A stretch of DNA of 21,788 bases, taken from positions 1-21,788 of the forward strand of contig CAYVQP010000069.1 in the NCBI GenBank assembly GCA_964452775.1. Direction: 5' to 3'. Origin of the DNA: JACKCB01 sp964452775 (GTDB taxonomy: Bacteria; Chloroflexota; Anaerolineae; Promineifilales; Promineifilaceae). Below are positions 14,637 to 21,776 of this stretch, one piece after another. A model generated the notes under the pieces. That model did no database searches. It was not told where the DNA came from and saw only the letters and a list, made by a program, of their open reading frames with translations. The position numbers were made by a program, and so were the translations under genes. Within the stretch, counting starts at the first letter, position 1. Each line of letters begins with the position of its first letter.

Positions 14637-15658
14637 GCATCAGCCCTGCCGCCGGCCGGGCGCACCTTTGGCTCCACCTCCAGGCAGGCCGCCTCGTGCC
14701 CCGCCTGCACCAAGCGCAACTGCGGGTCCATCTCCCGGCAATGCGGCTGGGCAATCGGGCAGCGGGGGTGGAAACGGCAGCCGGGCGGCAGGTCAATCGG
14801 GTTCGGCGTCTCCCCCTGCAAGATAATGCGCTCTCGCCGCTGCCGGGGATTGGGCACGGGCACCACGGAGAGCAGCGCCTTCGTATACGGATGCTGGGGC
14901 CGGCGCAACACCTGCTCGGCCGGCCCCAACTCCACGATCCGCCCCAGGTACATCACCGCGATCCGGTCGGCAATATAGCCCACCGTCCCCAAATCATGGG
15001 TGATAAACAAAATAGAGATCCCGCGCGTTCGCCGCAGTTCCAACAAAAGATTCAGGATTTCCGCCCGGATGCTCACATCCAGCATAGACACCGGCTCATC
15101 CGCCAGCAACACCTGCGGCTCCAGTACCAGCGCCCCGGCAATGCTCACCCGCTGCCGTTGCCCGCCGGACAGCTCGTGCGGCCGGCGGTTGACGAAGTTC
15201 GTCGCCGGCTTCAGCCCCGCGTCCTCCAGCGCCTTCAATACCCGCGCCTCCCGTTCGCGCCGGTCGCGGGCCAGCTTGTGCACCCCCAGCGGCTCGGCCA
15301 CGATTTCGCCGATGGTCATCACCGGGTTCAGCGACTCATACGGGTCCTGGAAAATCATCTGAATGCGCCGGCGCAGGGCCTGCAGTTGCGGACCTTTCAG
15401 CTCGCCAATCTCCTCCCCCTCAATCTTCACGCTCCCCGACGTCGGCCGCTCCAGCCCCATCAGCGTCAGCGCCAGGGTAGACTTGCCGCAGCCCGACTCG
15501 CCCACCAGCGCCAGCACCTCGCCCTGGCCGATGTCAAAAGTCACCCCGTCAATGGCGTGCACAAAGCGCTCGCTGCGCTCAAAGAGGCTGCCTTTGCTCG
15601 CCGGAAAGAGCTTGCGCAGGTCGCGCACCTCCACGCTATTAGCCGCCGCGCCCTCCAT
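14633..15658 (-). CDS. Oligopeptide-type ABC transporter ATPase (OppF/DppF-like)
   Basis: This 341-residue cytoplasmic ATPase powers import together with the OppD-like subunit. Walker A is GESGCGKST (53-61), the Q-loop is in MIFQDPYESLNP, and the signature is LSGGQRQRV (163-171). Walker B is VLLADEP (183-189) and the H-loop is His221. The C-terminal oligopeptide-transporter extension carries cysteines 294, 300, 307 and 325 (C-x5-C-x6-C-x17-C). I chose ATG 15658 because it overlaps the upstream stop as TGATG and has a GGAAGAGG site. An alternative start at 15685 would overlap more. The upstream ATPase and the downstream GTG-start creatininase are both translationally coupled to it. Peptide versus other solute cannot be decided from the ATPase. 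Confidence 0.94.
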   Translation of the reverse strand: MEGAAANSVEVRDLRKLFPASKGSLFERSERFVHAIDGVTFDIGQGEVLALVGESGCGKSTLALTLMGLERPTSGSVKIEGEEIGELKGPQLQALRRRIQMIFQDPYESLNPVMTIGEIVAEPLGVHKLARDRREREARVLKALEDAGLKPATNFVNRRPHELSGGQRQRVSIAGALVLEPQVLLADEPVSMLDVSIRAEILNLLLELRRTRGISILFITHDLGTVGYIADRIAVMYLGRIVELGPAEQVLRRPQHPYTKALLSVVPVPNPRQRRERIILQGETPNPIDLPPGCRFHPRCPIAQPHCREMDPQLRLVQAGHEAACLEVEPKVRPAGGRADA

Positions 15659-16629
15659 CAGCCGGCCTCTTCCAGCAAATGACAACTCGCCAGATGCCCC
15701 GGCTTCACCTCAATCAACGCCGGCTGCTGCACATGGCAGCGCTCAAATGCCGCCGGGCAGCGTGGGGCGAAGCGGCAGCCCGGCGGCAGCGCGTTCAACC
15801 GCGGCGGAGAGCCGGGAATATTGTTCAATCGCTCCGTCGGCCGGCTCATGTCCGGGAAGGCGCGCAGCAGCTCCCGCGTGTAGGGGTGCTGCGGGTTGTT
15901 GAAGATGTCGTCAACGGGCGCGTACTCGGCGGTCACCCCGCCGTACATGACCATGACGGTGTCGCACATCTCCGCCACCACCCCCAAATCATGGGTCACG
16001 AAGATGATTGCTACCCCCAGCCGGTCGCGCAGATTCTCCAGCAGCTCCAGGATTTGCGCCTGGATCATCACGTCCAGCGCGGTGGTCGGCTCATCGGCGA
16101 TCACGATTTGCGGGTTGCAGGCCAGGGCCATGGCGATCATCGCCCGTTGGCGCATCCCGCCCGAATATTGGTGCGCGTACTGCTTGCCCCGATCCGCGGA
16201 AATGCCTACCAGCTCCAACAGCCGGTCCACCCGCTCGGCGACGATTTGCTCATCGCGCACGCCGTCATGCAGCACAATCGGCTCAGCGATCTGCTCGCCC
16301 ACCCGGCGCACCGGATTCAGCGCGTTCATCGCTCCCTGGAAGATCATGGAGATGTTCTTCCAGCGCACCTGGGCCATCTCCGCCTCGCTCAGTTGCAGCA
16401 GGTCCCGGCCCATGAAGCGCACCTGCCCGGCCCGAATTCGCCCGTTGGCCGGCAGCAAGCGCATCAGGCTAAGCATCAACGTCGTCTTGCCGCAGCCGCT
16501 CTCCCCCACCATGCCCAGCGCCTCTCCCTCCCGCAGGGTGAAGCCCACATCTACCAGCGCGTGCGCGGCCGGCCCCTCCTCCATCAGGAAGTCCGTCGCC
16601 AGCCCGGAGACATCCATCAGCACCGGCAT
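15658..16629 (-). CDS. Oligopeptide-type ABC transporter ATPase (OppD/DppD-like)
   Basis: The first of two ATPases, 323 residues from the chosen start. Walker A is GESGCGKTT (42-50), the Q-loop is MIFQGAMNALNP, and the signature is YSGGMRQRA (155-163). Walker B is IVIADEP (175-181) and the H-loop is His213. The C-terminal PPGCRFAPRCP region has cysteines 285, 291, 298 and 316, with exactly the same spacing as in the OppF-like partner. The start is uncertain. ATG 16629 has only a weak GAAG upstream; TTG 16656 has GAGGG but at a tight 4-base spacing; ATG 16617 is also possible. The gap of about 180 bases to the OppC-like gene is the largest between permease and ATPase genes and holds a short tandem repeat. 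Confidence 0.92.
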   Translation of the reverse strand: MPVLMDVSGLATDFLMEEGPAAHALVDVGFTLREGEALGMVGESGCGKTTLMLSLMRLLPANGRIRAGQVRFMGRDLLQLSEAEMAQVRWKNISMIFQGAMNALNPVRRVGEQIAEPIVLHDGVRDEQIVAERVDRLLELVGISADRGKQYAHQYSGGMRQRAMIAMALACNPQIVIADEPTTALDVMIQAQILELLENLRDRLGVAIIFVTHDLGVVAEMCDTVMVMYGGVTAEYAPVDDIFNNPQHPYTRELLRAFPDMSRPTERLNNIPGSPPRLNALPPGCRFAPRCPAAFERCHVQQPALIEVKPGHLASCHLLEEAG

Positions 16630-16772
16630 ATCTTCAAGCGCGATGATCCTGGTCAATTCGCCCTCAGCCCAACAATAACCCCGCCGGCCAACCAGTACCC
16701 ACTCTCACTTGCCCGGACAAGACCATAGCCGGCAACCGCTTCCCCAATCCGCCCGCCATTCTCACCCAAAAA

Positions 16773-16800
16773 CATCCTGTCCATCCTGTCCATCCATGTC
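16773..16800. repeat. Short tandem repeat CATCCTGTC
   Basis: CATCCTGTC occurs twice in tandem (16773-16781, 16782-16790), followed by a near copy, CATCCATGTC (16791-16800). It lies in the ~180-base space between the OppC stop (16808) and the OppD start. Nothing else was recognised there. Confidence 0.7.
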
Positions 16801-16807
16801 CACCCCA

Positions 16808-17755
16808 TCAATCACCCGGCGCCAGCCCGGCCTCATCTGCCCGCTCCGGCAAGTCAACCATCTTTGCCCCAACGGATAGGTGATGCGTCTCCAGCCGGGG
16901 GTTCAGCACCTTCTCCAGCCCCTGGCCGAGCAGCGTGCAGGCCAGCACCAACCAGACGATGCCCAGGCCGGGCGGGATCAGCGCCCACCACGCGCCCGCG
17001 CTCATCGCCCCGCGGGTGAAGGCAAAGTTCAGCATCTGTCCCCAACTGATCTTCGTCGGGTCGGAAAGCCCCAGGAAGCTCAGCGCGCTTTCGTTCAGCA
17101 CCGCCAGGGAGATGACCAGGACGGTGTTCACCACGATGAGCGGCAGCACAAGGGGAAAGATATGCCGGCGAATGATGTGCCCGTGCCCGGCCCCAATCGC
17201 CCGCGCGCGCATCACAAAGCGCTTCTGCTTCACCGAGATCGTCTGCGAGCGCACCAACCGCGCCGAGCCGGTCCAACCCAGCAGCCCGATGACCAGGATG
17301 ATGTTCATCAAGCTGGGTTTGGTCAGGGCCACCAGCAGGATGATCAGCGGCAGGTCCGGGATCACCAGCATGATGTCCGTAAAACGCATCAGGCCGTTCT
17401 CCAGCCGGCCGCCATAAAAGCCGGCGCTGATGCCAATCGTCCCCCCGATGGCAATCGAGATGAAGGAGGCGAAGAAGCCCACAATCAGCGACACCCGCGC
17501 GCCGTAGATGAAGTTCGACAGCACATCCTTGCCGGCGTCATCCGTGCCCAGCAGGTGCTCGGCGCTGGGCGGCGCGTAGATGTCGTCAATGCTCACCCGC
17601 ACCGGCTCATACGGGTCATAGGGGGCCAGCCAGGGCGCGAACAGGGCCATCACGATGACCATAGCCAGCATGATTCCGCCGGCGAGGGCCATCTTGCTGC
17701 GCCGGAAGCTTCGCCAAAAGCCGCCGGTGAACGGTGCGCCCACCGCCGCGCTCAT
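16808..17755 (-). CDS. Oligopeptide-type ABC permease (OppC/DppC-like)
   Basis: The 315-residue inner-membrane permease has an N-terminal OppC_N segment (RRSKMALAGGIMLAMVIVMALFAPWLAPYDPYEP) and the DDAGKDVLSNFIYGARVSL motif before the core. About six TM helices are visible. The ATPase-coupling EAA loop reads RARAIGAGHGHIIRRHIFPLVLP (about 182-204). The ATG at 17755 shares a base with the OppB-like stop (TGATG) and has a perfect GGAGG site. Translation is therefore coupled and 1:1 stoichiometry with OppB is expected. The C-terminal ~30 residues after the last helix are longer and more polar than in many homologues. Confidence 0.95.
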   Translation of the reverse strand: MSAAVGAPFTGGFWRSFRRSKMALAGGIMLAMVIVMALFAPWLAPYDPYEPVRVSIDDIYAPPSAEHLLGTDDAGKDVLSNFIYGARVSLIVGFFASFISIAIGGTIGISAGFYGGRLENGLMRFTDIMLVIPDLPLIILLVALTKPSLMNIILVIGLLGWTGSARLVRSQTISVKQKRFVMRARAIGAGHGHIIRRHIFPLVLPLIVVNTVLVISLAVLNESALSFLGLSDPTKISWGQMLNFAFTRGAMSAGAWWALIPPGLGIVWLVLACTLLGQGLEKVLNPRLETHHLSVGAKMVDLPERADEAGLAPGD

Positions 17756-18786
17756 CAGGCCTCCTCCACGCGCGGATCGAGATAGGTGTACAGCAAGTCC
17801 GCCGCCAGGTTGGCGAAGACGACGGTAACGGCCAGCAGCAAGAACGCCCCTTGCAGCATGGGATAATCGCGCCGGCCCACCGCCGTGTATATCGCGCCGC
17901 CAAGCCCCGGCCAGGAAAAGACCGACTCAATCTGGATTGCCCCGCTGACGGTAAAACCCAGGTTCAGGGCGATGATGGTCACCATTGGCAGGGTCGCATT
18001 ACGCAGGGCGTGATCCTTCAACACCTGAAAAGTGCCCAGCCCCTTCGCCTTCGCGGTGAGAATGTAATCCTCCGAGAGCACATCCAGCAACGTGCTGCGC
18101 ATGATCAGCATGTACTCGCCCAGAAACACAATCGTGAAGGTCAGCGTGGGCAGGATCAGGTGGTTGCCCAGGTCCAGCCAGCGCTCAATCGAGGTGTTGT
18201 AGACCAGTCCGGGGGTTAGGCGGCCCCCTATGGGCAGGCCGAAGTAGCTGCTGCCCACAAAGAGCAGGATTATGCCCAGCCAGAAGGTGGGCAGGCTCCA
18301 GGCGGTCAGGCTGAACAGCAGCGCCCCATAATCCAGCGCGGTGCGCGACTTCCACGCCGCCAGCACCCCCAGGCCCACCCCCAGGATGATCGCCAGAATC
18401 TGCCCCAGGCCAATCAGCAGAATCGTATTCGCCAGCAACTCACCCAACACGTCCGCCACCGGCCGGCCGCTGTGATAACTGATCCCCAGCTCGCCGCGCA
18501 ACAGGTTGCCCACGTAGATGAAGAACTGGGTGTCCATCGGGTTGACAAAGCAGTCTCCTACTTCCAGTGGATTGAGCGACTGGAAGCAGTTGATCACCGG
18601 CTTATCCAGCCCGAAGCGCACCCGGATCGCCTCCACCGCCTCCTGCGTCAGGCGCGGGTCGCGCAATCCCGCCCGCGCCGGGTCCCCCGGCAGCACCCGG
18701 AAGATGAAGAAGTTGAGCACAATCACGAAGGCAATCGTGATCAGCGCCCAACCGACCTTGCGCGACATGTAGCGAGCTCGTTTCAT
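17755..18786 (-). CDS. Oligopeptide-type ABC permease (OppB/DppB-like)
   Basis: The 343-residue permease has the family's N-terminal helix and FFIFRVLPGDPAR motif. The RVRFGLDKP region, GELGISYHSGRPV and about six TM helices follow. Its EAA loop is LTAKAKGLGTFQVLKDHALRNATLP. The extracytoplasmic loop after RFGLDKP carries an insertion, VINCFQSLNPLEVGDCFVNPMD, with two cysteines that could form a disulfide; many OppB proteins lack it. The start ATG at 18786 has a poor AAGAAGAG site. It follows a pair of strong hairpins (18795-18870) that separate it from the binding-protein gene. An alternative ATG at 18768 is possible. Confidence 0.95.
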   Translation of the reverse strand: MKRARYMSRKVGWALITIAFVIVLNFFIFRVLPGDPARAGLRDPRLTQEAVEAIRVRFGLDKPVINCFQSLNPLEVGDCFVNPMDTQFFIYVGNLLRGELGISYHSGRPVADVLGELLANTILLIGLGQILAIILGVGLGVLAAWKSRTALDYGALLFSLTAWSLPTFWLGIILLFVGSSYFGLPIGGRLTPGLVYNTSIERWLDLGNHLILPTLTFTIVFLGEYMLIMRSTLLDVLSEDYILTAKAKGLGTFQVLKDHALRNATLPMVTIIALNLGFTVSGAIQIESVFSWPGLGGAIYTAVGRRDYPMLQGAFLLLAVTVVFANLAADLLYTYLDPRVEEA

Positions 18787-18794
18787 CTCTTCTT

Positions 18795-18870
18795 AAACCT
18801 GCCAGGTTTTTAGAAACCTGGCAGGTTTCCTACATGAAACCCCGCAGGTCCAAGAAGACCTGCGGGGTTT
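18795..18870. repeat. Two intercistronic hairpins between binding-protein and permease genes
   Basis: Hairpin 1 is AAACCTGCCAGGTTT (18795-18809), a 4-base spacer, then AAACCTGGCAGGTTT (18814-18828). Hairpin 2 is AAACCCCGCAGGTC (18837-18850), a 6-base loop, then GACCTGCGGGGTTT (18857-18870). Hairpin 2 begins three bases after the binding-protein stop at 18874. Such structures often protect the 3' end of binding-protein mRNA or cause partial termination, giving more binding protein than permease; that role is inferred here. Confidence 0.8.
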
Positions 18871-18873
18871 GTT

Positions 18874-20595
18874 TTACCTCACCGGCTCAACCACCAACAA
18901 CGAACTCAGCGCCTCCAGGGCGATCTTCCCGGAATCCGTCTGCCAGCCGGTGAACCTGTCCAGCCGGAAGGCCTGCACCGCCTGCTGATAGAAGGGGATG
19001 ATGTAGGGGATGTCATTGTGCGCGATCTCCTGCATCTGGTGGACAATCTCTACTCGCTTTGCCGGGTCCATCTCCGTCTGTTGCTCCAGGAAGAGGGCGT
19101 CAAACTCCGGGTTGGAATAGCCGGTCTCATTGGTGCCGGTGGGTATTTCGTCGGTGGTCATCACGCTGAGCATAAAAGCCGGGTCCGGGTCAGAACCCCA
19201 ACCCCAGAGGATGATGTCGAAGTCAAAGGCCGGACAACAAATCGAAGTCAGGGCGTCGGGGTCCAGCGCCTGCTGCACGGTGCTGACTCCGATTTGGCCC
19301 CAGGTGCCGGCCAACAACTCCGCCATGCGCGGCGAGGTGACGCTGTCCGAAGCCCAATTCAGGCGGAAGGTGAGCGGGTCGCCGCCGCCGGGCATCTCCC
19401 GAATGCCGTCGCCGTCCGTATCCTCGTAGCCGGCGTCGTCCAGAATCTGGTTAGCCAGGGCGATGTCAAAGGCATAGTCCTCGATATCCGCGTTGTAGAA
19501 GGCCCCCAGGCTGTCGGCGACCAGGGTCAGGCCGGGCGCGCCCAGGCCAAGCAAGATCACGTCAATGAGGTTTTGCTTGTCCGTGGCGTGCGCCAGGGCC
19601 AACCGTACGTTGCGGTCGCGCAGGGCGGGATGGCCGGAGCACACCCCATCATCCGGCGGGCAATTCTCCTCGGAGACCACGTTTATGATGATGTCCGAGA
19701 TGTCCGGGGCCAGCGGCGGGCCGGATACCAGCTCGATATTTTCTTCATTGCGCAGGGCGGCTACGGCCGTATTGGGCATCTCGGTGATCATGTCCACCTG
19801 TCCCGTTTTCAGCGCCTGCACCAGCGCGTCCTGGTTGTCAAATGTCTGGAAGACCACCTGATCAACAATCGGCCCCTGCAAATAATGGTCCTTGACGCCG
19901 GCCAGATTGACGAACTCGTTTTGGCGATACTCGGTCAGGCGAAATGGGCCGGAGCCGATCATCTCCGCATTTTCAAACTCGGCCGGATTCTCCACCTGCG
20001 ACCAGATGTGTTCCGGCAGCACGTACAGGAAGATCAGCTGGCTCTCCATGTTCGGGATCGCCTCGGTCAGGGTGATCACGACCGTCTTGTCGTCGGGCGC
20101 TTCCACGCTCTCAAAGTAGGTGGTGTAGACGGGCATGAAGGGAAAGTCCTCTTGCGCCGCGTACAGATTAAGCGAGAAAACCACGTCGCCGGCGGTCACC
20201 GGCTCTCCGTCGTGGAACGTCGCCCCGTCCCGCAGGGTGAAGGTCCACACCGTCCCATCCTCGGAGACTTCCACGGATTCGGCCAGCTCCAGCGAATAGG
20301 AGCCGTCCAATTCCAGCTCGTACAACGAATCGTAGACGAGGTCGTAGATGGTATAGGCTTCCGTTAGCACGCCCAGGCCGGGGTTGAGCGAATCCGGGCT
20401 GCCGCCCCAGCCAATCCGCAGGGTGACCGGCTCACCAGCCGCCGGCTCATCGGCCGCCGGCTCGTCAGAGGCAGCTTCCTCATCGCCGGCCATCTCCGCC
20501 TCGCCAGCCGGTGTGGCTGCGTCCGTCGTCTGATCCCCGCCGCAGGCGGCCAGCAACAACACAAGAACCAGGAATAGGGGCCAAAGGTGCTTCAT
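18874..20595 (-). CDS. Extracellular solute-binding lipoprotein, family 5 (peptide type)
   Basis: This 573-residue lipoprotein captures the substrate for the ABC importer encoded downstream. The N-terminus MKHLWPLFLVLVLLLAAC is a type II signal peptide with lipobox LAAC and Cys18 as lipid anchor. An acidic, repetitive linker follows (EEAASDEPAADEPAAGEP), which probably holds the domain off the membrane. The SBP_bac_5 domain then runs from VTLRIGWGGSPDSLNPG to the end, with WTFTLRDGATFHDGEPVTAGDVVFSL as the family signature (about 115-140). Two stretches with paired cysteines (EENCPPDDGVCSGHP and TSICCPAFD) are atypical. The ATG at 20595 has GGAGG 9 bases upstream; an upstream in-frame start at 20619 is unlikely. 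It is the first gene of the operon, behind a leader with a strong terminator hairpin. Confidence 0.95.
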   Translation of the reverse strand: MKHLWPLFLVLVLLLAACGGDQTTDAATPAGEAEMAGDEEAASDEPAADEPAAGEPVTLRIGWGGSPDSLNPGLGVLTEAYTIYDLVYDSLYELELDGSYSLELAESVEVSEDGTVWTFTLRDGATFHDGEPVTAGDVVFSLNLYAAQEDFPFMPVYTTYFESVEAPDDKTVVITLTEAIPNMESQLIFLYVLPEHIWSQVENPAEFENAEMIGSGPFRLTEYRQNEFVNLAGVKDHYLQGPIVDQVVFQTFDNQDALVQALKTGQVDMITEMPNTAVAALRNEENIELVSGPPLAPDISDIIINVVSEENCPPDDGVCSGHPALRDRNVRLALAHATDKQNLIDVILLGLGAPGLTLVADSLGAFYNADIEDYAFDIALANQILDDAGYEDTDGDGIREMPGGGDPLTFRLNWASDSVTSPRMAELLAGTWGQIGVSTVQQALDPDALTSICCPAFDFDIILWGWGSDPDPAFMLSVMTTDEIPTGTNETGYSNPEFDALFLEQQTEMDPAKRVEIVHQMQEIAHNDIPYIIPFYQQAVQAFRLDRFTGWQTDSGKIALEALSSLLVVEPVR

Positions 20596-20613
20596 CTCTT
20601 CTTTCCTCCGTAG

Positions 20614-20633
20614 CCGCACGTCCGGTTGTGCGG
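20614..20633 (-). repeat. Leader hairpin next to the ribosome site
   Basis: CCGCAC (20614-20619) and GTGCGG (20628-20633) form a 6-bp stem with an 8-base loop, four bases upstream of the GGAGG ribosome site of the binding-protein gene. It might influence translation, but the evidence is only structural. Confidence 0.35.
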
Positions 20634-20680
20634 TCCTCTTGCGCCCGAGTAACGCGGGTTACGCAGCGACGCCAACAAAC

Positions 20681-20716
20681 AAAAAAGGGCCGCGAACCTT
20701 GCCCGGTTCACAGCCC
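20681..20716 (-). terminator. Strong intrinsic terminator upstream of the ABC operon
   Basis: On the minus strand GGGC-tgt-GAACC pairs with GGTTC-gcg-GCCC around a 6-base loop, followed by six T (20681-20686 as A on the plus strand). It reads leftward, about 85 bases before the binding-protein start. It either ends the thioesterase transcript (stop 20924) or acts as an attenuator in the ABC-operon leader. Confidence 0.75.
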
Positions 20717-20781
20717 AAGTACACACGCAGTCAGGGGAGGCCGGCAGCTAAGCCGGCAAACGCGCACCCGTAAAGTCAGAT

Positions 20782-20787
20782 AGTATA
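20782..20787 (-). promoter_or_regulatory. Candidate -10 box (TATACT) upstream of the terminator
   Basis: TATACT reads leftward within GGCATATACTATC. No good -35 lies 16-18 bases upstream, so this is a weak call. If it is real, transcription would start near 20775 and the terminator at 20681-20716 would sit inside the ABC-operon leader. Confidence 0.3.
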
Positions 20788-20879
20788 TGCCAGGAAGGGC
20801 CACTGCACTCCCATATGCAAACTGTCACATCGCCGGCGCGACCCGGCATCCTCTAGCCGGCAATTATACAAAGCTGCTA

Positions 20880-20914
20880 CAGAAGTCCAACTATTCGGAG
20901 AAGTTGGACTTCTG
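20880..20914. repeat. Perfect 13-bp inverted repeat after the thioesterase
   Basis: CAGAAGTCCAACT (20880-20892) pairs with AGTTGGACTTCTG (20902-20914) around a 9-base loop. It starts about 10 bases after the thioesterase stop codon. There is no T-run on the transcribed strand, so mRNA 3'-end protection or a dispersed hairpin repeat is more likely than termination. Confidence 0.7.
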
Positions 20915-20923
20915 CCCGCTGCC

Positions 20924-21673
20924 CTACCAGGCCAAATCCTCCCCCACATCTCGCAGCACCGTCGCCCGGTACTCATTCAGAAAGAAATGCCCGCCCGGAT
21001 ACATGCGCACCCGGCAACCCGCCATTGTGTGCTCCGCCCAGGCTTCCAATTCACGCCGGCTCACTAGTTCATCCTGTATCCCGCCAAAACAGCTAATCGG
21101 CAGCTCCAGCGGCTGCTCAGGCGCAAAGTGATAAGTCTCATTCAGCTGCAAGTCCGCCCGCAACGCCGGCAGGTACAACTCCATCAGCTCCGGCGTCTCC
21201 AGCACCGGCTCCGGCGTGCCCCCTGCGCGCCGTATCCAGGCCAGCAAGCGCTCATCCGGCAGGCGGTGCAGCAACTCTCCCGCCGGCGGCAAATGGGGCG
21301 CGCGCCGGCCAATCACAAACAGGCGCAAGGGCAACCGTTTCCCCGCCGCGCGCAGCGCGCGGATGGTCTCAAAGGCGAGCAACGCGCCAAGGCTGTGGCC
21401 CAGGAAGACATAGGGCGCGTCCAGATAGTCGCCCATCGCCGCGCACAGCTCTCGCGTAACCGGCCCGGCTTCCGTGTTAGGGGTTTCGCGCAAGCGCGAC
21501 TCACGGCCCGGCAACTGGATGGCGTTCAGCTCCACACCGTCCGGCAATACCCGGCGCCACGGATTGAACTGCTTCGCCCCACTCCCGGCCGGCGGAAAGC
21601 AAAAAAAGCGCAGCCGCGGCGATTCCCCGCCGGCCGCGCGCGCTGGAAAAGTTACAATCCACTTCGTGCTCAA
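20924..21673 (-). CDS. Type II thioesterase (NRPS/PKS-associated)
   Basis: The 249-residue alpha/beta hydrolase matches the external thioesterases that clear stalled acyl groups from carrier proteins of non-ribosomal peptide or polyketide synthases. Motifs are LRFFCFPPAGSGA near the N-terminus, the nucleophile elbow GHSLGA (Ser), the Asp region CFGGIQDELVS, and the catalytic His in YPGGHFFL. The preferred start is TTG at 21673. It gives the family-typical N-terminus (M)STKWIV and has a GGGAAGAG site 4 bases upstream; a TTG at 21700 is the longest option and no ATG is in frame. No synthase, carrier protein or phosphopantetheinyl transferase is in the window; any such genes would lie to the right. 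It reads toward the ABC operon but is separated by about 330 bases and a terminator. Confidence 0.88.
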   Translation of the reverse strand: MSTKWIVTFPARAAGGESPRLRFFCFPPAGSGAKQFNPWRRVLPDGVELNAIQLPGRESRLRETPNTEAGPVTRELCAAMGDYLDAPYVFLGHSLGALLAFETIRALRAAGKRLPLRLFVIGRRAPHLPPAGELLHRLPDERLLAWIRRAGGTPEPVLETPELMELYLPALRADLQLNETYHFAPEQPLELPISCFGGIQDELVSRRELEAWAEHTMAGCRVRMYPGGHFFLNEYRATVLRDVGEDLAW

Positions 21674-21710
21674 GCCGCTCTTCCCGTTACCATCGCCCAA
21701 TACGGCGCAT

Positions 21711-21776
21711 CAGTCCGGCCCACAATCCGGACTGGCCCGCAATCGTATCAGCTAAGCGCCGGGCGGGCGACCGCCC
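21711..21776. repeat. Two hairpins at the right edge
   Basis: CAGTCCGG (21711-21718) and CCGGACTG (21727-21734) form one perfect hairpin. GGGCGG-GCGA-CCGCCC (21761-21776) forms a second with a GNRA-type loop. Both lie upstream of the thioesterase. Neither has a T-run in the right place for termination. Confidence 0.45.

Noticed and set aside
19018..20367. Long plus-strand open frame of 449 codons antisense to the binding-protein gene
   Set aside because: It is a high-GC shadow of a clearly real gene on the other strand; the product is low in hydrophobic core and has no domain.
20681..20716. T-box riboswitch in the ABC-operon leader
   Set aside because: The GAACC/GGTTC terminator looked similar at first, but the conserved T-box sequence and stem I features are absent.
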